Assembly: GCA_907163375.1 (NCBI GenBank)
Contig: CAJQUW010006316.1
Location: 496,001-560,000 of the forward strand
Length of the DNA stretch: 64,000 nt
Source of the DNA: Prostheceraeus crozeri
Taxonomy: Eukaryota; Platyhelminthes; Polycladida; Euryleptidae
Direction: 5' to 3'
This document shows, piece after piece, positions 47,080-59,675 of this stretch (its first letter is position 1; each line of letters starts with the position of its first letter). The notes under the pieces are model-generated. The model did no database searches. It was not told where the DNA came from and worked only from the letters and a program-made list of their open reading frames with translations. A program made the position numbers and the translations under genes.

Positions 47080-48490
47080 TATATAACCCAGGCGGAAGAG
47101 CAAGTATCAGCAAAGATGACACAATAATCACTGATCAGTTTGAGATCAACAAAGTTTAATCTCATTTTTCCGGTTTGAGGAATATAAAGGATTTGTGCAC
47201 CACTCCTATTTAGAACATGAGCAATCATGCGAGTGCCTGGAATCCAGAAAACGGATTCAATGACATGTCTTTCAGGAATTTGCTTCATATATCCTAAGTC
47301 AATTCGCAATCGTCTGTCTCCTGTAAATGAGTCGAATACACAGCATCAGCGGTAGATTTGTTATCCACAATCACGTTAATAGGAAGCAGCTTCACTACCA
47401 CAGTCAATTCAGTAAGGACATGTCGAAGATAAACTGTGTGATCTGTAGCCGCAACCATTGCAAGCATTTCTGCAGCCAAGGTTGAGCGCACAACCCGACG
47501 AATCTTCTAAGAACACCAAGTGAAGGGCGAACAATTCTCATTCTCACCTATGATGAAAATAACGTATCCAGCGGCACTGCACATTCCATCTGATAAATTT
47601 CCCAGTTAAAGCGTTGGAAAAACAAGCTGTCGTGGTAATGAATCCGTAAGCTGAGGCATTGAGACATGAGATATTGAAGACTTCAGCCTATTTATTAGCT
47701 TTTGACCATCCATCAATTCTGATGCAGTGGCAAGCTGAAAGCGGGACGAAAGATCAACTACATCGAAGGTCAAATCTGGACGTGTTCCCTGCACAGCCCA
47801 ATTACTTTGACCAACCACACTGCGACACATTGTCCTTTATTTGCCATAAGTTTTTCCTGCGATTGTTTCACTCGTTCTGTCTCCAACGCTTTAGATTGCT
47901 GTCATTCTGTGAAATTATCTTGAGAGCATTATATAGTTTTATCACTCTATGATTCGTAATCCAACATACATCAAGTCAGCACATTCAATTTTTCCTACCA
48001 CAAAACGCTGCCTCAAGTCTTTCATCACATTTTGCTATAAAAACATCATCACCGGTATATACAAAATCGTCGATGTTGGTGATAAGGGCTCCGATAAGAC
48101 GTCCGCTTCGTTTAGAAAGAAAAGGGAGGGGTCCTCCGCTGATTTCAACATAACAGCAATTAGCAAGAACTCTGAGGTAGCGTTGTAAAATTTCCTAGCA
48201 ATATCCACCAAGCTTTTTCACAGTTTCCAAACAGCGCCATGTTCCACATCGACTTCCAATGGTGGCATTACATAAACGTCTCGTGATACCCTCGTGGTTC
48301 TTGAAGAAATGCTGATCTGATGTCAGTGGCTTTAATCTTGTTATTAAAAGTTATCAGAATCCGTTGAGTGCTTCTAGCAGCTGTATGAGAATCTTTCACC
48401 ACATTTACATCTATCTTCTTCGAAGCCACAAGACGCGCTTTTACTCCACCTGGCTTTTCAACAAGACCCAGGTTGTACTGATACAAAGCT
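47080..48490 (-). mobile_element. Ty1/Copia-type LTR retrotransposon fossil (pol part)
   Basis: Minus-strand sequence resembles the reverse transcriptase (KARLVASKK, IKATDIRSAFLQ) and RNase H (TLAAEMLAM, VIVDNKSTADAV, LRIDLGYMKQI-like) of Copia elements. Gag, protease, integrase and the LTRs were not found. The element is broken at many points and looks old. It lies in the NDUFA4-like intron beside a LINE of opposite orientation. Confidence 0.75.
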
Positions 48491-48546
48491 GATTGTCAAA
48501 AACGGCTTCATCGTAAACGTCGAATTTCTTCAGTCTGCTTAACTCC

Positions 48547-50050
48547 TTGAATTTCGCTGCTACACATTTGAATTCACCATATTATCATCAGTTTCATGAT
48601 AATCGCTTGCGTACTACCTGGTCTGGAGAAACCATAAATGAAAGTCTAGTTCACAACTTGTTGAAATGCAAGACCAACTTCGCAGGCCCAGACAAGATGC
48701 CTGGTTTCTTCTATCGGTACTTTTCCTTTGCTTTTGTAACGCCTATCACAGAAATTTACAATCGTTGCTTAAAGTCTGCATATTTTCCTAAAAGGTGGAA
48801 GAGAGCCTTTATCACCCCATGCTGAAAGGAAATAAGGACTATCGTGCAATCTATATCCTTCTCTTTCTGAGCAAGGTTTTTGAACGAATCATACGTGATC
48901 ACATTTTAGTCCCCTCGTTAAGCCATACTCTCAACCTGAATCAATTTGGCTATAATTCTTCTGGCTTTGTTGGCTGTACAAATGCTCTTCTCTCCTTTCG
49001 CTTGTCTATCCCTCAACATGTTTCACTCGAGTCTGCCAACTGCCCCCGAGTTTTGGCCTTCGATTTCAGCAAGGCTTTCGATTGTCTATGCCACAATCTC
49101 ATCTTAAAGTCTCTTAGCCAGAATTGTGATCGTCATCCCCATATCGTTCTACTGATTAAAAGCTTCCTATATGATCGCATTCAATCGGTTTTGTTATCGA
49201 CTGTATGACACCATGGAACTCCGTGTCTAGTGGTGTACCGCAAGGATCTGTTCTCGGGCGCACTCTTTTTGTTCTATTACTTGATGATTTGCTCAACTTT
49301 TGCAATACTGATAGTTTTGCCTACGCTGATGATATCACCATGGTCCACCTCACGACAAAGATGATTTAGTGAGTACTCAGAATCTTGTTGACAAGTTTGT
49401 TCTTTGTGCTGAAGATAAGAAAATGACCATCAATGACTAAAAACGAAAAGTATAGCTGTCAGTAGGAGCTCTCACATTGATCGTAGTCCGACTGTCATCG
49501 TCAACACCCTTCCCATTGAAGAAGTTCAACACATGAAAATTTTAGGTGTGACATTTTCTAGGGATTTGAATTGGAATGTCCACTTCACCGATATGTACAA
49601 CAAATGCTATCGCTCGTATCCTTCGTCAAGCGTCTAAAATACAATATCAATCATTCCTCAATCATCTGTCAAGCGTATATGGGTCTTGTTTTCTGTCACA
49701 TGGCGTATGCGTGGCCTGTTATTTGCGACATCGGCGGCACCATGTTTAAAAGACTTGAAAAATTAGACCGTATTGTTAGGCGTTGGACCCCAGACATCAA
49801 AAAGCTCTCCTTAAGCAGCGTGTTGAGTATATGTATATGAGTTAATGTCTCAATTCTTCATTATTCGGCGTGAAAATTGTTCAGATGTCATACATCAGCG
49901 TGTTTTGCTATCAAAGAAAAGGAGACTTTGTTTGTACAGCAACTCTTTTGTAAAATTTTCTAGATGTACGTGATGTTTACTGTTATGTCTATTTTTTGCC
50001 CTTTCATATACCGCTTGTTGTATTGACCATTAAAGAATTCCCATTATTGC
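48547..50050 (+). pseudogene. Jockey/CR1-like LINE reverse transcriptase, decayed
   Basis: A plus-strand reverse transcriptase in several frames: LLKCKTNFAGPDKMPGFFYR, IYNRCLKSAYFPKRWKRA, YRAIYILLFLSKVFERIIRD, LNQFGYNSSGFVGCTNAL, VLAFDFSKAFDCLCHNLI, then SSGVPQGSVLGRTLFVL and AYADDITMVHL at the catalytic box (about 49317-49350), then a thumb-like region and KRLEKLDRIVRRW near 49750. The order and spacing are normal. At least three frame changes or stops interrupt it. The endonuclease is missing, so the copy is 5'-truncated, the usual fate of LINE insertions. Confidence 0.85.
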
Positions 50051-50059
50051 TATTATATC

Positions 50060-50299
50060 TTAGAATTTATGAAGTTCAAGCTTTGGTAGACTGCAAAATT
50101 GTCGACTTGGTGTGATTGAGTCGTACGCAGTTTGGATATCTTGCTGATTGTGAGAAATGTTGGACTCATTAACATGTATTTCTCTCGAATATTTTGAATG
50201 TTTCAATGTAGAGTTCTTCGTATGTGTTCGCATGTCCTCGACTTGCGGAGTACAATCTTCTGCTTCTTCGATCGAACATTCATCTGTTGATATTGACAA
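50060..50299 (-). mobile_element. Possible Bel/Pao-like gag fossil fragment
   Basis: A short minus-strand frame ends in a LPKLELHKF segment, like the start of the conserved gag region in Bel/Pao elements. It is only a fragment, broken and old; assignment is tentative. Confidence 0.25.
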
Positions 50300-51445
50300 T
50301 CACAGAATTATTTTGTTTGACTCTTTCAGTGTACTTGAAATTGAGACTTATTCAGAACGATGGCCCATGCTGGAACTAAGCAAATGTGCAAAAACGTAAT
50401 TCGTGAGCAATTCCATAAATGACGCACGGACGCTTTGACACAAAAGTTATCATTTCTCACCGTGAAGAAGTGCGACGATTTCCATAAAAATTGCACCACA
50501 TTATGCCAGATCAGTCTGAAATATTCATCACTTCAAATATTTAAAAGTAGTCCCTCTTTCGACGTTGGAAGTCAAAAGGTCACTGTATCGCACGTCCGTG
50601 CAGTGTCCTTAGGTTTATATAAAACAACCGTCTTATTTAACTCTACAACTTGTTATGGTTTCAGTAGATTCAATATTCAAAATTTGGGTGATTTCCACGA
50701 AACTACTCGTATTCACAGAAAATAAGGGTTGCAGAAAAGAAAGTCATGGAAAAGGGGCGACATGTTTAAATCATAGCGCATGTTACACAGAGATGCTTCC
50801 TAGTATGGGAAAGTTCAACGTATCGTATTTCCATGGTCCCATAGGGCAGAGCGACTTCAAGTCAGAGCAGAAGATAATTAATTGAAGACAAGTAATAGAA
50901 TCAGCTGAATATGCAATCAAAGTATTTCTGGCACACGAACTTCTCACAGCTACTCTCACATTTCGATAGCATTTCCGTGAAGCATGGAATGACCACCAAG
51001 TTAAGATTGATATGTAGTCAACTTGTAGTTTTATACGCTGCTCTGTATGCCCACTCGTGATATTCCGATCTACGAAAATACATCTGCTGTTCCAAGGTGG
51101 TTGCCAAATTTTGCGCTGGCAAGTCTCCATATATAACAACGCACAAGTCAAGTCGATATAACTGTAATACTTCGTATTGAATTAGTAATTCAAAGAAAAA
51201 TATCGAGAATATTCGAGAATCCAGTTTCCACTGGCATAATAGTCATAAACCACTAAATTACTATTGAAGCATCTGTCATTTACTGCCAAAATGACAACAA
51301 AATTAATTCCTGGATCCCATGAGCAAAATCCCGGAATTAGGGATTTGCTAAACCCACGAGATCCCAGTATTGCAATTCATAGCTACAACACCATCCGCAA
51401 CCAACTACCGCATTTTTTCTAAAATGGGATGCTTTTGCTTTTCAG
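50300..51445. other. NDUFA4-like intron, last part
   Basis: No element is recognised. It ends with the 3' splice site TTTTGCTTTTCAG (AG at 51444-51445). Confidence 0.45.
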
Positions 51446-51706
51446 GTAGCGCTGTTGTTCGGGGTCGTTGGAGCCGGTCTTGTCTTCGCAGCTGCTAGTG
51501 CTATACGTTGCTTGGCCTATAATCCCGACATTCAGGTCAACAGATTTAAGGCAGATCCTAGGAGGAAAGACTATTACGAAGACAAACAATACTGTTTCTT
51601 GGACAAAGGTCATCGTCGAAGAGAACGACCTCCTATCTTCATGCGTCAAAATGGTGACATCGTTGTAACAAGGGATGTGTGGGAATGGGTTGAGGAAGAT
51701 AATTAG
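51446..51706 (+). CDS. NDUFA4: NDUFA4-like protein, exon 2 (terminal)
   Basis: The exon follows TTTTGCTTTTCAG and reads 86 codons plus TAG. It begins VALLFGVVGAGLVFAAASAI, a single membrane helix, then RCLAYNPDIQVNR and, further on, RRRERPPIF. The G/A-rich helix, the NPD motif, the following Arg and the ERPxF near the end match the NDUFA4 family (human ALFNPDVCWDR and KKERPDF). Joined to exon 1 the protein is 129 residues against about 81 in human NDUFA4; the extra length is at both ends (C-terminal GDIVVTRDVWEWVEEDN). Expected location is the mitochondrial inner membrane, with cytochrome c oxidase. No AATAAA follows closely; AATATAAA near 51861 is a possible poly(A) signal. Confidence 0.83.
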   Translation, partial: VALLFGVVGAGLVFAAASAIRCLAYNPDIQVNRFKADPRRKDYYEDKQYCFLDKGHRRRERPPIFMRQNGDIVVTRDVWEWVEEDN

Positions 51707-52102
51707 ACTGCGCTAAAGCCCATTTGCAACTATCTGGGAAGATGTACTAGAATATTTTGAAGCTCTCATCCGCGAGTATTTTGAATGTTTTCATGAAGTG
51801 ATCAGACATGTCAGGTGTGCTCAGAAAATATCCGCCACTACAAGTTCTTTGTTTTCATTTAATATAAAACGGATGGATGATAGGATTATTGCGTGCACAG
51901 TCTTATCCGCTTAGATTTAGAGTACACGCCGCACGGTCGACCCGTGATTGGATGTCACTATCGACGAAACATAATTCTTATTGAATGATATGCTGCATGT
52001 TTTTCATGAATATGCACCGAAGTAGATAGAATGCAATAATACCTATTAACTAATTTTAAGAAATTTGCGATGACACCTGAAGTAAAGTGTGCTTCACGGT
52101 CA
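51707..52102. other. 3' flank of the NDUFA4-like gene
   Basis: Probable 3' untranslated region and downstream DNA; nothing else is seen. Confidence 0.45.
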
Positions 52103-53293
52103 ATATCTACCCTGTGGGAACGCATCTTGCTAATATCAACAGATTATCTGGCGAGGTAGCGATTTTGTGGATAATTTTTTTAAAGTTTCATTTTCGTGTA
52201 AAAACTATCTCCGCATGTGAAAATGGTCATCATTTATCGAAAAACGTGTAAAAATTAAAAAAACGCGAATTGGTAGATATTTGTTTACTAATGCGAGCTG
52301 ATTTTTCGCCAACCGGCGAAATCGTGGATATTGTAGCAACTAATTAGTGGTAAGTAGTATGAAAATTTTGACTCAAAATTTCCGTGGAAAATTTTGAAAA
52401 GTTTTGATAGACCATTAATTTGAGCGCTTCACGCAACTAAATGCACATTGAATGTAGAAAGTAAACATATAAGTACTGATAAATGAAGTCGAATAATTGT
52501 TCGAGAATAATCGTCATAGGAATCATGTAGGCTTTGACTGCTGCTCAGTCATACAGGCTATGAGACCTGTCAGCATATTTTCGCTTGCTAAAAGTTTCTT
52601 TGGTTAAAAATATACCAGTTTTCATATATACCCTGTATATTTACCTTTTACTTTTGACTTCCTCTCTTATTTTCTTTAGTAATCGCCTCTACAGCCGAGG
52701 CTCTATTGTCTCCCTCACCTCCTCACTATTTCCCATATGGCTAATCTATCTACGAAATAAGTGCAGACTATCATTCTTTGATAATGATAAAGCTATAGAG
52801 AATCGCCTATATCAATAGTTCATAACATCTCTTGGACATTCCATAATTTCAACTATGAAATATATGAATAATTATCATAGTATTTACTGCGGATCTTTAT
52901 GGAAGATAACTACATTTTTTAGTTTAAGCTTCGTGAATTAAAAAAAGATCCCTTTTATCAGTTCAGAGGAGTTATACCTATATTTTCATGTGAAGGTAAT
53001 ATACGAACATTACTACTTACCACTAATTAGTTGCTACAATATCCACGATTTCGCCGGTTGGCGAAAAATCAGCTCGCATTAGTAAACAAATATCTACCAA
53101 CTAATTATAGCAACTTTTTCGCCAACTGTCGTTTTTTAATTTTACACATGTTTTTGGATAAATGATGACCATTTTCACATGCGGAGATAGTTTTTACACG
53201 AAAATGAACCTTTAAAAAAAATTATCCACAAAATCGCTACCTCGCCAGATAATCTGTTGATATTAGCAAGATGCGTTCCCACAGGGTATATAT
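52103..53293. mobile_element. Inverted-repeat element, about 1.2 kb
   Basis: Arms at about 52103-52359 and 53011-53293 are mirror copies. Shared blocks are ACCCTGTGGGAACGCATCTT, ATTTTTCGCCAACCGGCGAA and AACTAATTAGTGGTAAGTAG, with a 650-bp spacer. The right arm has about 30 bp extra, consisting of a partial copy of its own AACTAATTAT...CGCCAACTG sequence. The spacer's 77-codon open frame is not recognisable. No flanking duplication was found. Two SINE-like copies in opposite orientation would be an alternative. Confidence 0.65.
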
Positions 53294-56200
53294 CGTTCTA
53301 CAATCTTTTAGCGATGGCAGACCATTCCAATTTGCAGGCAAATGAATGGCACAAGACAGCTGCTATAGAGGCTAAATAAATCGATATTAAATATGCAAAT
53401 TTATATGCCACCGACATGGGAGCCCCTTTAGCATGACAAAAGTTGGATATCTCTGAATAATTGCTAAAGCATCGATCTAATTAAGCAGAAATCATAGTGG
53501 AAATACTCTATGGCAGAAATCAAGCTAATTTGCAAAAGAATTTCATGAGCCGCATTATAATGGAAGTTTTCATGAAAAGTCGCGATATTATTCATGCTTT
53601 CATGGCTGAAATTTCAACTTTTATTTCAACTCTCACCAGCATGATTTTATGATTCACTATAAATTCATGTTTCACCTCCTGAATCTGAATACCATTGAGG
53701 ACCGATTTGCATCTTCCAAAGTTGACTGAAATTCATTATCCTTGACTTTGTTATTTTGCTCTAGTGGCAGGTTGCGTATGATATGATCACGCTTAAGAAG
53801 ATTTTCTTGAAGTTCAGCATGAAAGCAATAGCAGATTAGTAGGTCATCGATCTTGTTAAACAAAGATTGCCTCTCCAAGGCTGACGTCATGAAACGTACG
53901 GAAGATCTATAAAATAACATGATTTCCTTGCATTGCTATCATGATCAGTCAATTCCGTTGTAATTTCCGCAAAAAAAGCAAAAATTTGCTTATCTCGATC
54001 TCATTTGGAAACAATTCACCTCGAGTTCATTTAATAAAATCGAAATTGTGTGCACATCGGGCATTTTTAATAGATGCTGTTGCTGCGCTCTACCCATTGA
54101 GTAGAGATATAACTCATATACTATAGACTAACTCTAGTTCGACCTCTCTTCTATGGGATACACTGTTGTGATTCTTTGGTGGCATCGTCTAAGTGTACTA
54201 CATGCTTAGTATCACATGTAAACATGATGTGCTAAATATCACTGCTTCGTGTTATAGATTCTGGCCATAGACATCGGATAACATTATCATTATCCGATGT
54301 CTATGATTCTGGCTATGGGCGGAGTCTATAAAGATTCGTCTTTTACCAAACTCAGCATGAAAGTAGTTTTTTGATGTAAAAATTTTCACTTTATACAGGC
54401 ATTTATTTGTCTCGCTCTTACTACTAATTTCCACTATATAGCTTCAGAATAGGTTCTCAAACGCTAAAAACGCATGACTCTCTTTCTCTTCACTCTATCG
54501 TCAAAATTTTTGGAGATATTAAAATGAATCATGTGCGTGTTGAACTTTCACTTTAACATGGATGCACCTGAATATAGCATGGATAGGATCTGAAAAATCA
54601 GTAACATGTGACTGTAGTGCGATACGTGGTAGTGGCTCTACGACATTATTTGGTATTTTCTCGAACATTTTGAGCTACAGCGAAAACGACTTCAGATTCA
54701 CAATTGAAATTGATGACAGAAGCTGTCAACTTGAAGATATTCCGTGTAATCATCACTTTGAATTATTGACAATTTTAAAAATATTTTTAGCAATAAATTG
54801 CTATTCCATAACAATAGTTGTTTTAAGCGACTGTCAACTATTCGCGTAATTTTAAATCCACTTCCCGCAATTTCACCTCTTCTTGGAATAAAGGATTCCT
54901 GGATCGCCGATAACCTGAAGATTATATTTTATAGAGATACTGCCTCAGTAATTGTATAGTCACTTAAGCTTTTGAATTGCGATCTAGTGACATATTATTT
55001 AATCACGAAATTTCTTGTGTTATGAGTAGTCCCTTTTTGGCCATGTCAGATGCATTGTGTCCATTGCAGAAAAACAGCTGAAGATGTAAGGAATAAATAA
55101 AATGCTCCTTAATCAGTTCAAGAAGATTTGATGGCGGCAATATCAAGCATCTATCTGCCGCTGAAATTTGCACTACTGTACACATTTTCCAGATTAATGC
55201 GATCAGAGAGATTTGGCGAGAGACGTTTTATAATGTTACATGTGCATGAACTATGTCCTTTTTGAGGTGCGAGAAGCTTGGTCAGAAGTGACATATTCAA
55301 AGGGCGGGAAAATAAGAGCATTACTCGCAGCTGCTACTAGTGCCATCAACATTGTCATGAAATATTGTTTTAGATTCAAGAATTTCAATAGCTTTTCAGT
55401 CAATAGAAGTTAATTTCAGAGAGTTTTAGCACACCTGATCATATCTGATCAACATGTGCTAGTGTCTGTATTGAGAGGGCTTTAGGTGGTTGTCCCACGT
55501 GAAATATAGAAGATGATAATATATGTATATGTAGGCCAACCAAAAAGGATTGAAAACTTCCGAATTTGCTGTCTAAAATGATTACTACCGTATTTCAAGT
55601 TTCATGACATAGTAGTCAATCGTCAGATCGCACCTAAGAAGAGGATTGTGTGTCTCAAAGATATGAAGTGCATTCTTAAAATTCTCAGTATCACAGGGTA
55701 ACCACATATATACGAAATGGTAAAGTCTACCTTAACGTGTATTATATAATTCAGTTAGAAAATCCTATGTCCACCTTAACGTGGATTAATTCACACTAAA
55801 CCCTATGTCTAGCTTTACGAAAATTAATTCAAATCTTTCCAAGCTGTCATTTTCAGATTGAAATAATGAAAATATTGTGATGAGAGCAAAGAGAAAGCTG
55901 AGGAGGCAGCTTGTCACAAGTGAAGCCCTTTTTTGAAAAGTGCCTCCATGAATTCATTCGGAGGAATACGGTTGGAGATCAAGATATGTTGTTCCAGGAA
56001 TACATGAAAATCATCCGACTTCTGCATGTTTTTTGATTATTAGTGTCAAATTTAGACGTTTTTTTTCACCAATTCTTCCTTTTATCATGACTTTCAAGGA
56101 TCGTCAAGTCATTGTGATTTGGCAATTGTGTTGTTTTGTTAATTCAGGGTGCTGGAAAGTAGGTAATTGTAATTTTTAGGAAAATGTCTGGGAAGTCTGG

Positions 56201-57560
56201 AAAATATGGTGCTCTGGTGAAAGTCTAGGATGTTTGGAAAAATATTGGATAAACAAGTTCGGAAGTATTGAAGCTTCACTCACTTTGGTCCAATCTCATT
56301 CTCGGAGTTCATTGCTGCGAACTGTGGATATAGTGCTTTCCCTACGCCTCTCTTTTCCTTTGCAAATGATTTTTGCTAATATTAATAGATAGTTGAGTGA
56401 CTATTTGAGAATAGACAAGCGCTAGCAAAGCAATGTAGCGCAGCTTATCTTAATGAATGCACAGAATACGATTGGAACTACATAAGCTTTACTACATTGA
56501 GAAGATTGAAAGAATCATAGGTGCTAGAACTCATTGTGGACAAAATCGTAATTGGGAAGACATTTAAAGGAAACAGAGTCATATATTTAATCAGGATGAC
56601 ATAATGAGGGAGAAAATAAACGCAACCTGATCAACCTTCATATGCATGAAATATTTTACCGACGTTACTGCATGAAATGATATACATTTACAGATATGAG
56701 CTATCAATTCGTTTTAATCGCATATAATTGTACAGCATTTGTATAATTACAATAATACTGTGTATTCATAACATATTCTCCTGAAACCCAATGACATCGC
56801 TGTAATAGTAAGCCTACGTGTGTATTCTTGGAATTTAAAATGCATGTAGCGTGTATTGTGATCGATCAAATATTACTATATCCAGTAATTTTCGCCTAAA
56901 ATTTATCAACATCTGAGTTTTAGTAGTAAAGGTTTTAATCATCCGATTTCGCATTATGTTTCAAAAAAGAACGACATGTAGGGACACGTTTGTATATAGC
57001 CTACATATATTTGAAAATGTAGAATCATGTTGCACTTTTAGGAAAAACGTTTTATCTAGCCTATTCAGTAGACTGAGAATAAGACATAAAGTATATTTTA
57101 ATATTTAAGATTAATACAATGAGCACTTGACTAATACTGTAGTGCATTGAGAGAACACCGTATGCGAAATTTTGCTAAAATCTGATGAGATTTAGAGGTG
57201 GCACAAGTGAACTTGAGTTTGGCGTCATAGCATAATTCGACGCAAATAGATAGCTCAAAGCGGTATCAATGATTTTCGAGTGATAAACGGGCATCATTTT
57301 TTATTGATTGTATAACAAGTTCACAACCGACTTTCATGGTTCACAATGACTATAGATTTCTAGGAAATCAGACCAGGAGATTTCTTAGAAATCATTGTGT
57401 TTTCCAGTTAATCATGCGTTTAACTGAATCACTCACGAGATCAAGAACTCATTGGTTCATTGCATTTTATGAACTGCTATGAAATTCGGCAACTTCACAC
57501 CACAGCTGCCATTTTCTGTTTGCAAGTACGACGACAGACTGAAGTTTGGCTTATCGGTCA
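53294..57560. other. Intergenic stretch with one hairpin insertion
   Basis: No gene is recognised in 4.3 kb. At 54266-54305 a perfect 16-bp stem, CATAGACATCGGATAA and its complement, with an 8-nt loop, is flanked by GATTCTGGC on both sides (near 54258 and 54306). Open frames near 53672 and 54562 have no motif. Confidence 0.45.
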
Positions 57561-57639
57561 ACCATAACTACAAATCACAGGATCACGTCTCCCTTCCAAA
57601 GGTGACGCTCTCATTCTGTTTTTCTACCATCACAACGTT

Positions 57640-59350
57640 GAAAAGAAGACAGTCAGCAAAGCAGCCGGGGCAGTATCAACCGCCGTCATTGAATTCCGGG
57701 AGAAGGCACGAATCCCGACCTTATCCAAAGGGATCATTGATCGGCAGGTCGAGGCGCTCTTTTCAGCGTGGAAAGCTCTCCAGAAGAGTCATGGTCGTAG
57801 TTCCTCAATCCAAAAAGAGGAGGAAAGCGATTTTTGCGCCAGTTTACGAGATCTATTTGACATTGCTCATTCGGATACCATGAAACTCTTGACCATAGAA
57901 GAGGACAGGGCCTTCCTGGCCACCGAAAGAGAAAAAAAGGAAGGAAAAGAGCGATGGGCGATCTCGATGCAATGTTAGTGCGTTAAATTAAACGCCGTCA
58001 GCACTCCCAGCAGAATCTTCAACGTCGTGAACAGTGCAACCTGGCATCAGAACAGGATGTAGTCGAGTCAGCTTCGAACGCATCCTCGGCATCGTATTCG
58101 GCCGACAATTCTTAGTCAATAGCCGAAAACTCGCCAGTTCCGACATCCACATCACTGAAACGCCGTCGTTGTGGTTCACAACAAGCTGTAACTTCTGAAT
58201 TGGCCAGTGTATTAAACCGTACTGGAATTAGTCATCGCTGTGCGCTTCGAATATTAGCTGCTACAGCCACCAATCTTGGTCGTGCTGCTCAAAATCCTGT
58301 CCTAAACTGCGAATCTGTTTGCAAATCTCGTGAATAGCACCGTTAAGATGAGGCCAAGAAGATCAAATGGAGTTTCAAACCTAACAGTATGCTCACAGCT
58401 CATTGGGGCAGTAAAATGCTTCCAGATGATGAAGGAAGAACCACTGAACGCCATTTTAGTAATTGGTAATGAAATTGAAGAGCTTTTGTGTGTTCCAAAT
58501 CTAGCCTTTGGGACAGGAAGAGCCATCGCTGATGCTGTTACTGCCGCGTTTCAAGAGTGGAACGTGACTGATAACGTAGTAGCAATGGGCTTTGACACTA
58601 CCGCGGTGAACACAGGTCACCTGTCTGTTGCATGCTCCATAATCGAGCAGAGGCTGGGTCGTCTTCTTCATCCAGCGTGTCGTCATCACATTCAAGAGCT
58701 TGTGGTTGAAAAGGCACTTAGCGAATTTATGGGCCCATCATCTGGACCACAAATCGGCATTTTCTTCCGGCTCAGGGAACGGTGGGATTTCATCGACCAA
58801 ACAAACAAGCACGCGTTCAAGGACTCAGACATACCTCCCAGTTTGAAGGCAGCTAAGGAGAAACTAATCGGAACTTGGCGTCTCCAACTCACGCAGCAGC
58901 AACCTCGTAACGACTATCGGGTACTTCTCGAACTCGGCACCTTGATTCTCGGAGGTGAGCTTTCACATTTCCGCTTTCGAAGTCCAATAGCATTTCATCG
59001 AGGTCGCTGGATGGCTAGAGTCATTTACTCGTTGAAGATTATCCTGGTTTTGCCTCAGTCTGGATTGACTTTGTGAGAGCAGACGGCTTTGAAACGCTTC
59101 GCCTTCTTGCTCTCCACATTTATGTCAGGTTTTGCTTCCTCGCTCCCACACCGTCCAGTCAGCTCCAGTCAGTGATCTCCAACTCCAGAAGGACTTTTCG
59201 GCTTACCACGACTCCAAACTTTTTACTGTGTGTCTTCGAGTCTTCAGTCGACATCTCTGGTATCTAAGTGAGTCTCTCAGTGTTCCACTCCGAACTTCCT
59301 GTTGAAATAAAGAAGGAAATCGCTCGAGCCATCAGTGAGAAAGAAGCACC
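57640..59350 (+). pseudogene. Transposase-like gene of an unnamed family, frameshifted
   Basis: Three colinear pieces. Near 57660-57950: AVIEFREKARIPTLSKGIID, LFSAWKALQKSHGR, SLRDLFDIAHSDTMKLLTIE and EDRAFLATEREKKE. The largest, an open frame 58330-59076 of 248 codons: NLAFGTGRAIADAV, VAMGFDTTAVNTGHLSVACS, LHPACRHHIQELVVEKAL, GPSSGPQIGIFFRL. Then, to about 59345, QLQKDFSAYHDSKLFTVC and PVEIKKEIARAI in other frames. I remember similar multicopy uncharacterised proteins from several invertebrates; GFDTT and CRHH suggest an RNase-H-like nuclease core. At least three frame changes. Terminal repeats were not found. Confidence 0.6.
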
Positions 59351-59675
59351 GTAAGATTACCCATCGCGCGCTGCTGCACCTGCTACTTCATCAATTCCAT
59401 CACTGAGGTTGCCTGAGGTATCTCAGGTATCCATTACTTTTTTGAGGTCATGAGGATCAGTCATTTCTTCAATCTCTCAATAACATGATTATCAAAAGCG
59501 ACGATCAGCGTCAATGCCTTCTTCAAGTCGTCAAAAAGCATCGGTATTCTCAGCCTGGGACATCCAATCAGCAATTGTAAAGTTCACGTGAGTGGAGCTA
59601 CAACATGCAGCTTTAACCAATGGGCTTATATGTTGCCAAGATGAAGACGTCAGGTGGCCTGCGCCACCTCTAAAT
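59351..59675. other. 3' flank of the transposase-like gene
   Basis: No further motif recognised. Confidence 0.4.
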
